The position numbers were made by a program, and so were the translations under genes. 5,761 nucleotides of DNA from Acidobacteriota bacterium (GTDB lineage Bacteria; Acidobacteriota; Terriglobia; Terriglobales; Acidobacteriaceae): the NCBI GenBank assembly GCA_025353435.1, contig JANXQR010000192.1, positions 1 through 5,761 on the forward strand, given 5' to 3'. How positions within the stretch are numbered: the first letter of the stretch is position 1; every line of letters begins with the position of its first letter. Positions 1 to 4,481 of this stretch are shown in pieces. The notes under the pieces are model-generated. The model had not been told where the DNA came from. It did not search any database and saw only the letters and a program-made list of their open reading frames with translations.

Positions 1-399
1 TTGCTCTTTATCGAAAAGGGCGACATTCGTGATTTGTGCGCGAAGTATCCATCCCTCGCACTAGCGGCACTTAGGTTGATGGCAGGCAGGGTCAGGAGAC
101 ATGCAAATCTGATTGACGCCCTGTCGCTTCATGAAGTTGGACAGCGACTTGCGCTCTTTCTTCTTACAGAAGCGCAAGTCGCCAACTTCTCTGCGGACGT
201 TCCGATGGCGTTTCGCCTGCGTCTCTCCAACCACGAGATTGCAAGCCACATCGGTTCTGTGAGAGACGTAGTTTCGCGTGCTCTTACTCGACTCAAACAG
301 CTGGGGCTGATTTCTATCGATGACCGTGCCGTGACGATCCTGAACTTGCGGGGTCTCGAGCGTTATGCAGAAAAGTCACGGAGTTCTGCCAGTTCATAA
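1..399 (+). CDS. Crp/Fnr-family transcriptional regulator, C-terminal part (5' end cut by window)
   Basis: This is a DNA-binding transcription factor of the Crp/Fnr superfamily; the effector-binding beta-barrel lies before the window. Visible residues 1-10 match the end of the barrel. Residues about 19-56 look like the long dimerisation helix (LALAALRLMAGRV onward). Residues 73-104 form the winged helix-turn-helix, with LSNHEIASHIGSVRDVVSRA fitting the family pattern L-x-x-x-E-I/L-A-x-x-I/L-G-x-x-R-x-x-V-S-R. A short wing and a tail ending in serines follow, with TAA at 397-399. The TTG at base 1 is probably an internal Leu codon, because a protein starting there would lack the whole sensor domain. 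Whether it senses oxygen (Fe-S, Fnr-like), cAMP or another ligand cannot be told, since those residues are missing. Its 3' end abuts the convergent argC fragment (stop at 394-396). Confidence 0.9.
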   Translation: MLFIEKGDIRDLCAKYPSLALAALRLMAGRVRRHANLIDALSLHEVGQRLALFLLTEAQVANFSADVPMAFRLRLSNHEIASHIGSVRDVVSRALTRLKQLGLISIDDRAVTILNLRGLERYAEKSRSSASS

Positions 400-540
400 C
401 AAACCCTCTGCTTCTCCAAATCCGAACATCAGATTCATGTTCTGCACCGCTTGCCCTGCGGCGCCCTTCAGGAGATTGTCGAGGGAGGAGACCAGGACTA
501 GCCGCTTGCCGTATCCTGCAGCGGCACCTAGATGGTCAAG
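394..540 (-). pseudogene. argC 3' fragment (N-acetyl-gamma-glutamyl-phosphate reductase C-terminus)
   Basis: Read on the minus strand, the last ~48 codons encode a stretch containing LVLVSSLDNLLKGAAGQAVQ followed by NMNLMFGFGEAEGLL and a TGA at 396-394. The (S)xDNLxKGAAGQAVQNMNxMFG block is the well-conserved C-terminal signature of ArgC, the NADPH-dependent reductase of arginine biosynthesis. Only the tail is present: the Rossmann domain and catalytic Cys are absent. The fragment is joined in frame to a piece of a ferredoxin (556 upwards), with a junction of about five codons (PPRHS) that belongs to neither family. It therefore cannot be a working ArgC. The family match is confident; how the piece arrived (recombination, deletion or assembly join) is not determined. 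Confidence 0.8.
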
Positions 541-555
541 AGAATGCCGCGGAGG

Positions 556-665
556 ATAGAAATCTGGCTCATCCCTTGTCGGATGGATGCACTCAACCGG
601 GCAGACATCGACGCATGCAGTAATCTTTTTACTCCGATGCACGGTTCCGCAATGATATGCGCCAC
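556..665 (-). pseudogene. Ferredoxin (4Fe-4S / 7Fe type), truncated and frameshifted
   Basis: From GTG at 665-663, preceded by a GGAGAG ribosome-binding sequence, the minus strand encodes VAHIIAEPCIGVK. In the next frame it continues TACVDVCPVECIHPTRDEPD then FY. The joined pieces match the N-terminal half of bacterial ferredoxins that begin M-A-Y-V-I-x-E-P-C-I-G-x-K-D-T-A-C-V-D-V-C-P-V-D-C-I-H-P. Four Cys of the first cluster motif are present, but split over two frames. The break is at about 626-638 (minus-strand gtaaaaagattact). The family would predict gtaaaagatact, so one extra A and one extra T would explain it. The second cluster half (C-I-D-C-G-A-C-x-P-V-C-P) is missing; the sequence runs into the argC tail instead. 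It lies 155 bases downstream of the cupin gene on the same strand. Non-functional as written. Confidence 0.78.
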
Positions 666-720
666 GATCCACTCTCCATCTAGTCCGGTCAGGGAAGTTG
701 TGCGCTGTTGAGCAAAGCAA

Positions 721-726
721 AGTATA
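721..726 (-). promoter_or_regulatory. Possible -10 element (TATACT) upstream of the ferredoxin remnant
   Basis: On the minus strand, TATACT lies about 55 bases before the GTG start of the broken ferredoxin, in the gap after the cupin gene. No convincing -35 hexamer stands at the usual distance, and no copy of the 18-bp palindrome is found here. It is a weak call from a single hexamer. Read-through from the cupin gene is the alternative. Confidence 0.25.
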
Positions 727-820
727 CGAATTACTCCGCCCTTGCACCTTGTGGCTACCGGAAAGTTAAACGCGCAGAAAGTTACAGGCGTCAACTTCGT
801 GATAATACTTGGACGCCCTA

Positions 821-1420
821 TCAGCGCAACTGGATTGGGGCTCCTAACGAAACATCTGCAGAACCGGGGGCCGCAATCCGCCGAATGCGTATGCGGAAGA
901 GACTGGGGCCGCGAACGATATATTCCCAAAGCGCCTGTCCAGGTCGAATGTTATCGAATTGCCGGTTCAATGGCACTGGGTCATGGTCGTTGAGTAGCCG
1001 CAATGAGCCACCAACGGTTAGTGCATCGAACTTTGCGAAGATCAGCGGATGACGTTGAGGGCGCGGAATCTCCCGAAGATCGAGTTCTTCAGAATCATCC
1101 ACCTGCGCATCGGCATTTCCAGTCGCCAGAACCAAGAGGGCTGAATCTTCGTGGGCTTCAACTCGATGCGGAGCGCTTGCCTCAATGGAAACGACCTCGC
1201 CGGCATGCAGTTCGCAAGAGGTACTTCCCGAATAAAAAGTTATATAGCCACGCAGGGCATAAGCTGTGACCATTCTGCCTGGCATCGTGTGTTCCGGAGT
1301 GGATTGGCCCGCGCGCATACTCATGAGTACCAAACGATATCCGGGCTCGTTGATCAGAATCTTGGGATTGATCTTGCTGTTGTCATACTCGATCAAATCT
1401 GTGAGATTGTACTTTTGCAT
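821..1420 (-). CDS. Cupin domain-DUF2249 domain protein
   Basis: An intact 199-residue cytoplasmic protein with no signal peptide or membrane segment. Residues about 25-100 form a small cupin barrel: PEHTMPGRMVTAYALRG (P42 onward) corresponds to cupin motif 1 with His44, and SAPHRVEAHEDSALLVL (His85) to motif 2. The usual metal-binding HxH is reduced to a single His in motif 1, so metal binding is uncertain. Residues about 113-182 match DUF2249, recognisable from LDLREIPRPQRHPLIFAKFD, then a GGSLRLLNDHDPVPL core and the WEYIVRGPSLFRIRIRRI end. DUF2249 proteins are often found near hemerythrin-like and nitrogen-oxide or respiratory genes, which suggests but does not prove a redox-stress role. 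ATG at 1420-1418 is preceded by GAGGAG at good spacing. A shared palindromic operator and a candidate -10 lie upstream. No enzymatic reaction can be assigned. Confidence 0.88.
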   Translation of the reverse strand: MQKYNLTDLIEYDNSKINPKILINEPGYRLVLMSMRAGQSTPEHTMPGRMVTAYALRGYITFYSGSTSCELHAGEVVSIEASAPHRVEAHEDSALLVLATGNADAQVDDSEELDLREIPRPQRHPLIFAKFDALTVGGSLRLLNDHDPVPLNRQFDNIRPGQALWEYIVRGPSLFRIRIRRIAAPGSADVSLGAPIQLR

Positions 1421-1431
1421 TCAGGTCTCCT

Positions 1432-1449
1432 CTTCGGTGCGCGCCGAAG
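1432..1449 (-). promoter_or_regulatory. Hairpin in the cupin mRNA leader, just upstream of the ribosome-binding site
   Basis: CTTCGG (1432-1437) and CCGAAG (1444-1449) are perfectly complementary around a six-base, GC-rich loop. On the minus-strand transcript the hairpin sits immediately 5' of the GAGGAG that serves the cupin-DUF2249 start. It could stabilise the 5' end or modulate ribosome access. A six-pair stem is short enough to arise by chance. Confidence 0.35.
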
Positions 1450-1464
1450 CTACATTTCACCCAG

Positions 1465-1470
1465 ATGCTA
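1465..1470 (-). promoter_or_regulatory. Candidate -10 element (TAGCAT) of the cupin-DUF2249 gene
   Basis: TAGCAT on the minus strand fits the TANNNT pattern and lies exactly 20 bases downstream of the palindrome at 1491-1508. The same spacing recurs at the second palindrome. A start site about seven bases beyond would fall near 1459, giving a ~38-base leader and placing the palindrome centre near -41. The matching geometry supports the call more than the hexamer itself does. Confidence 0.45.
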
Positions 1471-1490
1471 CGCCGCGCATTCGGAGTGGG

Positions 1491-1508
1491 CTATGACTTG
1501 AGTCGTAG
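1491..1508 (-). promoter_or_regulatory. 18-bp palindromic operator, copy 1 (upstream of cupin-DUF2249)
   Basis: The plus strand reads CTATGACTTGAGTCGTAG, an imperfect palindrome: CTA/TAG and GACT/AGTC arms around TG, with one mismatched pair. It lies 71 bases from the cupin ATG and is part of a 20-bp sequence found exactly again at 2667-2686. No gene covers it convincingly. Dyad symmetry, exact recurrence and position upstream of genes read in the same direction indicate a binding site for a dimeric regulator, probably an activator given its distance from the candidate -10. The GACT-N2-AGTC core resembles that of the DosR-type (NarL/FixJ family) box. It does not match Fnr (TTGAT-N4-ATCAA) or Crp (TGTGA-N6-TCACA) sites. 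Confidence 0.7.
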
Positions 1509-1510
1509 GA

Positions 1511-1921
1511 AGAAGCGAGTTAGCGGAGCAGTTAATGGACAAGATTGTGAAGCTGCGAACGCATCACCTGCTGAGTGGCAGTCGGACCAGCGTCGCGCGT
1601 CGCAACGGCTCCTCAGAGCCGAAATACGGCTCTTTTCCAGGCCGATGCTCTTAGTTCCGAGAATCGCGCCTCAGCCATTCAGCCACCGGCATCTATATCA
1701 CACCATTCATGGCCATTTCTCCTGCAACGGCCCATCTCGATCGCCTTATCGTTGGTGCCGTAGCAGTGCTACCGGAGAGCAGAAACGTCGTCTCGAACGA
1801 GAGTACACTTCGAATCAGGTCGAATAGAACTCGTCTCGGGCGGTGACGACGTCGGTGAGTGTTCGTCCGTCTGAGAAGCAATAAGTTCGAACGGCAATCC
1901 TGTGGATGCGCCCCGGTAAGG
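1511..1921. other. Intergenic stretch with no recognisable gene
   Basis: Reading frames of 60-120 codons are open here on both strands, but none has a recognisable family signature, a clear ribosome-binding site, or a composition that sets it apart from chance frames in GC-rich DNA. A 39-codon plus-strand frame starts at ATG 1535 (MDKIVKLRTHHLLSGS...) and could be transcribed divergently from the cupin gene, but nothing else supports it. No clear terminator hairpin is visible after the minus-strand gene ending at 1922. Confidence 0.5.
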
Positions 1922-2494
1922 TTACCTGGTACGAATGAACATGGCCGTTTCGTTTCCATTGACAGAGGAGGCCGTCACTGTCATTTGGTCGCCATTTTCG
2001 GTGTCTAATTCCAATCCTTCCGCGGCACCATAAGGGGTCTCAGCCACCGTCTTCGGATTCAGATGGAAAGTCTCTTCAATTCCCGAACTATTCCTGAGTG
2101 TCAGTAGGCGCTCATGTCGGTCAAATTTGACGACTGTTCCGCTTCTCTCTTCGAATGGCCCAGCGCCGAGGTCTTGCAATGCGACTGCCGTCTGTACATC
2201 GCCCGCTCCGAAATAGTAGACGATTACGCGGACCCCGCTCTTCGTGAACGCGTCCGCAGCGGTTGCCTCGGCGCGAATTCTCTTATCAAAATCAATAGAC
2301 ACATTTGAATTTGTAGATTCTTTAAAGAGCCTTATCGTGCCATCATCTGTGCCGACCGTGATGGTTTTGGCATTTGAATCGATCGAACGAATCGTACCGC
2401 ACAAAGCATGAACCACCTCTTGAGCAGTCGCTGCTAAGGTGGCCAGGAAAAAGTAACCAACTAGCAAGCAAACCTTGAAACATCCTCTCCGCAT
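1922..2494 (-). CDS. Exported hypothetical protein with two similar beta-rich modules
   Basis: A 190-residue protein of unassigned function. Start ATG 2494-2492 is chosen over an upstream in-frame start at 2581 because AAAGGAGTAAGG stands just before it and it gives a normal signal peptide: positive MRRGCFK, a hydrophobic core to about residue 20, and a likely signal peptidase I cut after ATA at residue 24. The mature part appears to hold a duplicated module: GTIRSIDSNAKTITVGTDDG (33-52) plus TIRLFK, and GTVVKFDRHERLLTLRNSSG (119-138) plus IEETFH. Between them is a hydrophobic strand GVRVIVYYFGAGDV (87-100). The pattern suggests small beta-barrels (OB-like or DUF5666-like); that is inference. 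Similar short secreted proteins are, from memory, common in acidobacteria. The gene has a ~140-base leader from a predicted promoter carrying the shared palindrome. Confidence 0.8.
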   Translation of the reverse strand: MRRGCFKVCLLVGYFFLATLAATAQEVVHALCGTIRSIDSNAKTITVGTDDGTIRLFKESTNSNVSIDFDKRIRAEATAADAFTKSGVRVIVYYFGAGDVQTAVALQDLGAGPFEERSGTVVKFDRHERLLTLRNSSGIEETFHLNPKTVAETPYGAAEGLELDTENGDQMTVTASSVNGNETAMFIRTR

Positions 2495-2640
2495 TTCCTT
2501 ACTCCTTTCTTCATAGGTATTGGTCGTCGCTAGGAGAGCAATGCGACCTGACTGTTTCGATGGCCTCGAAGTGGGGGACATTGCTTTCGTCGCGCGTCCT
2601 ATTGTGCATGATGCGCGTTCGGCTAGACGCCTTTACTCGG

Positions 2641-2646
2641 AGGTTA
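2641..2646 (-). promoter_or_regulatory. Candidate -10 element (TAACCT) of the exported-protein gene
   Basis: On the minus strand TAACCT begins after exactly 20 bases from the end of the palindrome at 2667-2684, as TAGCAT does at copy 1. Both fit TANNNT. It predicts a start site near 2635 and a leader of about 140 bases before ATG 2494. The equal spacing is the main support. Confidence 0.4.
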
Positions 2647-2666
2647 TGCCAGATCCAAAAAGCGGT

Positions 2667-2684
2667 CTATGACTTGAGTCGTAG
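2667..2684 (-). promoter_or_regulatory. 18-bp palindromic operator, copy 2 (upstream of the exported-protein gene)
   Basis: Identical to the site at 1491-1508, with identity extending two bases further (2685-2686). The flanks then diverge, so this is not a long duplication but a conserved site. It lies 173 bases upstream of ATG 2494 and 86 bases from the alternative start at 2581. Its orientation relative to the downstream gene is the same as at copy 1. The two genes are therefore predicted members of one regulon. Confidence 0.68.
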
Positions 2685-2796
2685 GAGAGCTTCGGATTCA
2701 ATTTATCCAATCCTTATAACGAGGTGCTTCCATCTGACTCGCGTACAGAATAGTTGGGCGGTACTGTTAGCTTTCATCAATATTCCCTTCTCCTGA

Positions 2797-2828
2797 GCCG
2801 TGATAAGCGTACTCTGGGGCCGTGATAA
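2797..2828. repeat. Direct repeat GCCGTGATAA, two copies 22 bases apart
   Basis: GCCGTGATAA occurs at 2797-2806 and 2819-2828. The 22-base period is close to two helical turns, so a protein could contact both copies on one face of the DNA. It precedes the tiny frames starting at 2822. With only two 10-base copies, chance or a small tandem duplication is also possible. Confidence 0.3.
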
Positions 2829-3031
2829 ATGATCTATTTCGAAATGATCCCCTGACGGACAATCTGACAGTTGGCCTCACCGTCCATCGTTTGAGTCCGA
2901 ATGACAAAGCACGGGTGGCGAAACAATGACGATCTGGCCTTTGGCAATCTAGTCCGGCGGCGCTGATTACCATTGTTGCGGTCATGCTGTCCCTCATTTT
3001 GCTCATCATCGTGCCCGTTCTAAGTGTGTGA
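2822..3031 (+). pseudogene. Two tiny overlapping frames; the second probably a frameshifted single-membrane-segment miniprotein
   Basis: GTG 2822 opens a 35-codon frame (beginning VINDLFRNDPLTDNLTVGLT, continuing VHRLSPNDKARVAKQ) ending in TGA 2927-2929. This overlaps ATG 2926-2928 in the ATGA arrangement typical of coupled genes. The second frame, MTIWPLAI, stops at TAG 2950-2952. In the neighbouring frame, 2954-3031 encodes PAALITIVAVMLSLILLIIV then PVLSV and a stop: a strongly hydrophobic run long enough to cross a membrane. Removing one T at about 2948-2950 would join them into a 34-residue one-pass protein, MTIWPLAI-S-PAALI.... No family is recognised. The hydrophobic run and ATGA overlap are seen; that it was or is a gene is inference. 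Confidence 0.3.
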
Positions 3032-3286
3032 TGACTTGTTGCGAAGAATTCGCCGCCAGATTGATGCCACCGGCCCGGCCAATAGCAAGAAAGGGTGAAC
3101 ATTATACTTCGAGGTGGTATAGATCCAGCGCCAAGACTGACGCCCAACAGCACCATGCGTGCGTAGGATCAACTGCCGACAAATTGTTGTTTCTTTGGAG
3201 GGTACAAATGGACCATTGTCTCCGATCGCGGCTGAAGACAAGAATGGAAGAGTAAACACACTTCGATCGTTGAGAAAGGGAAAACG

Positions 3287-3559
3287 ATGAGCTCAACGGT
3301 TATTGAATTGCCCAAAAGTCTCGTGAAGCTGAAGGATCGGCAGGAAATAGCTGAAGGCACATTTGTCTTCCACTTCGAAAAGCCGGCCAACTTCAACTTC
3401 ACTCCTGGACAATTCGTTGACAAGTGTGCGGGCTATTTGCAGGGAGCGGTTTCGGTTCACGCTCCGCAACTTCATTTGCAACAAATTCTGACCACTGCCG
3501 GACCGCGACAACGCGGCCATGGTTGGGTGTTTGATTGTAAAGTCATCGTGGATGGCTAA
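3287..3559 (+). pseudogene. Ferredoxin-NADP-reductase-like flavoprotein, N-terminal stub
   Basis: ATG 3287 follows AAAGGGAAAACG. The first ~45 residues, including KDRQEIAEGTFVFHFEKPAN and FNFTPGQFVD, match the opening of the FAD-binding barrel of FNR-like oxidoreductases, where the lead strand pattern E-x-x-x-G-T-x-x-F-x-F-x-x-P-x-x-F-x-F-x-P-G-Q-F-V/I is followed by the FAD-binding R-x-Y/F-S motif. Here similarity stops at residue 45: no RxYS, no NAD(P)-binding Rossmann domain, and 45 further residues (KCAGYLQGAVSV...) of no recognised family. A full protein would be about 230-260 residues. A run ILTTAGPRQRG near residue 67 may echo the C-terminal G-P-P motif of the family, which would mean an internal deletion; this is weak. 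It sits 33 bases before the DUF4177-like gene. It cannot work as a reductase. Confidence 0.65.
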
Positions 3560-3592
3560 CAGGAGTTCAAACGATAGCGAGGAGGACTTCAA

Positions 3593-3799
3593 ATGGCGCA
3601 ATGGCAATATAGGACATTATGTACGGAGTTAAACAGCAGCATTGACCTGGATGATGAGCTGCGAAAGATTCTGCAAGACTACGGCATGAAAGGATGGGAG
3701 CTAGTACAGGTGCTACAACCGAAAAACGATACCCGTTACCACTTGGTCTTTAAGAGTCGAAGGCCGTTCTTGCCAAATCTCGAGCCTGCAAACTCGTAG
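3593..3799 (+). CDS. DUF4177-like small protein
   Basis: A complete 68-residue cytoplasmic protein. GAGGAGG stands nine bases before ATG 3593. The sequence shows the DUF4177 pattern: an opening W-x-Y-x-T (W4, Y6, T8), a short helix (LDDELRKILQDYG), the signature GWELVQV (34-40), and a final strand YHLVFKSRR. Proteins of this family are normally 50-70 residues and have no known biochemical role. The tail after residue 57 (PFLPNLEPANS) is not part of the conserved core. It is probably co-transcribed with the flavoprotein stub upstream and may be the only working product of that unit. Confidence 0.8.
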   Translation: MAQWQYRTLCTELNSSIDLDDELRKILQDYGMKGWELVQVLQPKNDTRYHLVFKSRRPFLPNLEPANS

Positions 3800-3802
3800 A
3801 CT

Positions 3803-3822
3803 CGGGAGGCATCAGCCCCCCC
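3803..3822 (+). terminator. Weak GC-rich hairpin after the DUF4177-like gene
   Basis: GGGAGGC and GCCCCCC can pair around ATCA with one A-C mismatch, a few bases after the TAG. The following sequence TGTCCCTTTTCCC has only four consecutive T, so intrinsic termination would be inefficient. It is listed because no other end signal is visible before the next gene. Confidence 0.25.
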
Positions 3823-3862
3823 TGTCCCTTTTCCCAAGTACCGATCGTTTATCGTCACAAAT

Positions 3863-3942
3863 GAGATACTCTAGAAATCCTGGATTTGTGAATGGAGGAT
3901 CTCTGGCTCTGTAATGTGAGAAGAAAATCACTGGAGTATCTC
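3863..3942. repeat. 12-pair inverted repeat enclosing 56 bases
   Basis: GAGATACTCTAG (3863-3874) pairs with CTGGAGTATCTC (3931-3942): nine Watson-Crick pairs, one G-T, then two more pairs. The enclosed 56 bases contain a second small palindrome AAATCC-T-GGATTT (3875-3887). The whole could fold as a long stem with an internal hairpin and may be a small structured RNA, a regulatory leader, or the ends of a tiny mobile-element remnant. No gene covers it convincingly. It lies in the 280-base spacer before the receiver gene. Confidence 0.4.
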
Positions 3943-4079
3943 TGCCATGTCGATGCACCTTTCAGAAGTTAGTGCCAGTTTCACCGGACACGGATCGATC
4001 GATGCGCTGACTGAATACCGTAGTATATTCGCAGATTCGCATACACTTTGAACCCGCGCTATCTGAAAGGGAGGTCAAC

Positions 4080-4460
4080 CTGCTTACTGATTGCGAAAGT
4101 GAGACGAGGATTCTTATTGTCGACGACGAACAAATCGTCGCCGACACACTACAGATGATTGTCTGCCAGCATGGCTTTGAGGTAGAGATCGCATACGACG
4201 GTAAGACCGCGATTGAGAAGGCGCGACAGTTTCGTCCAGAGATTCTCCTCTGTGATGTCATGATGCCGGACATGAACGGGGTCGAGGTGGCGATTCAAAT
4301 GCGTACGATTCATCCCGAGTGCAGAATTGTGCTGATTTCCGGCCAGGCCGGGGTTCCTGATTTACTTCAGGAAGCTCGCCTTCGTGGACAAGAGTTTGAG
4401 CTCTTGCTCAAGCCGACTCATCCTTCCGAATTGCTTGATCATCTCCGTTCCCTAAAATAG
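4080..4460 (+). CDS. Stand-alone receiver-domain response regulator (CheY-like), with CTG start
   Basis: A single REC domain of 126 residues and no output domain, accepting phosphate from a histidine kinase not present here. Residues 11-17 ILIVDDE give the acidic pair D15-D16; D59 in EILLCDVMMPDMNG is the phosphoacceptor; S87 (IVLISGQ) is the switch Ser/Thr; K111-P112 (ELLLKPT) is the conserved Lys plus cis-Pro. All catalytic features are therefore intact. The frame has no ATG, GTG or TTG before residue 26: starting at ATG 4155 would remove the first strand and both acidic residues. AGGGAGG at 4068-4074 sits five bases before CTG 4080, so translation probably begins there. A lost A (CC-ATG to CCTG) would also explain the picture. 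It lies alone between spacers; the partner kinase and output are unknown. Confidence 0.85.
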   Translation: MLTDCESETRILIVDDEQIVADTLQMIVCQHGFEVEIAYDGKTAIEKARQFRPEILLCDVMMPDMNGVEVAIQMRTIHPECRIVLISGQAGVPDLLQEARLRGQEFELLLKPTHPSELLDHLRSLK

Positions 4461-4481
4461 GAGACGGGGGCGTTCTGCATA

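Larger units (their letters stand above)
2687..3286. other. 600-base stretch without a secure gene
   Basis: This holds a direct repeat (2797-2828), the tiny frames at 2822-3031 described separately, and a 15-codon frame at 3208-3255 (MDHCLRSRLKTRMEE) with a strong GGAGGG ribosome-binding sequence, which may be a leader peptide or a stub. Longer open frames on both strands show no family signature. The sequence TTATAC at 3100-3105 and nearby AT-rich stretches could be promoter elements for the plus-strand genes from 3287. Confidence 0.45.

Noticed and set aside
1361..1375. TTGATCAGAATC resembling half of an Fnr box
   Set aside because: It lies inside the cupin coding sequence and lacks the second half-site ATCAA at the required four-base spacing.
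1465..1827. 120-codon open frame on the plus strand
   Set aside because: No family signature, Arg/Ser-rich composition typical of chance frames in GC-rich DNA, no ribosome-binding sequence, and it runs across the palindromic operator and candidate promoter of the cupin gene.
1693..1959. 88-codon minus-strand frame upstream of (reading away from) the exported protein's 3' end
   Set aside because: Arg-rich chance frame overlapping the end of the exported-protein gene; no similarity recognised.
679..2958. TCTAGTCCGG at about 678 and 2948
   Set aside because: A 10-base match with differing contexts and no symmetry; expected by chance at this length more readily than the 20-base repeat.
2767..3156. 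129-codon open frame on the minus strand
   Set aside because: No recognisable domain, odd composition, overlaps the tiny plus-strand frames, and has no convincing start signal.
3208..3255. 15-codon frame MDHCLRSRLKTRMEE with strong ribosome-binding sequence
   Set aside because: The GGAGGG spacing is good, but the peptide is too short to judge and no pairing or attenuator structure was found; mentioned in the gap entry only.
3818..3992. Sequences resembling insertion-sequence ends (CTGTCCCTTTTCCC near 3818; TTAGTGCCAGTTTCACCGGA from 3969)
   Set aside because: They recall ends of IS21-like elements, but no transposase, matched inverted repeat or target duplication is present, so an element cannot be claimed from memory of short motifs.
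3962..4273. 103-codon minus-strand frame opposite the receiver gene
   Set aside because: Antisense shadow of the receiver-domain gene; the plus strand carries all conserved REC residues.
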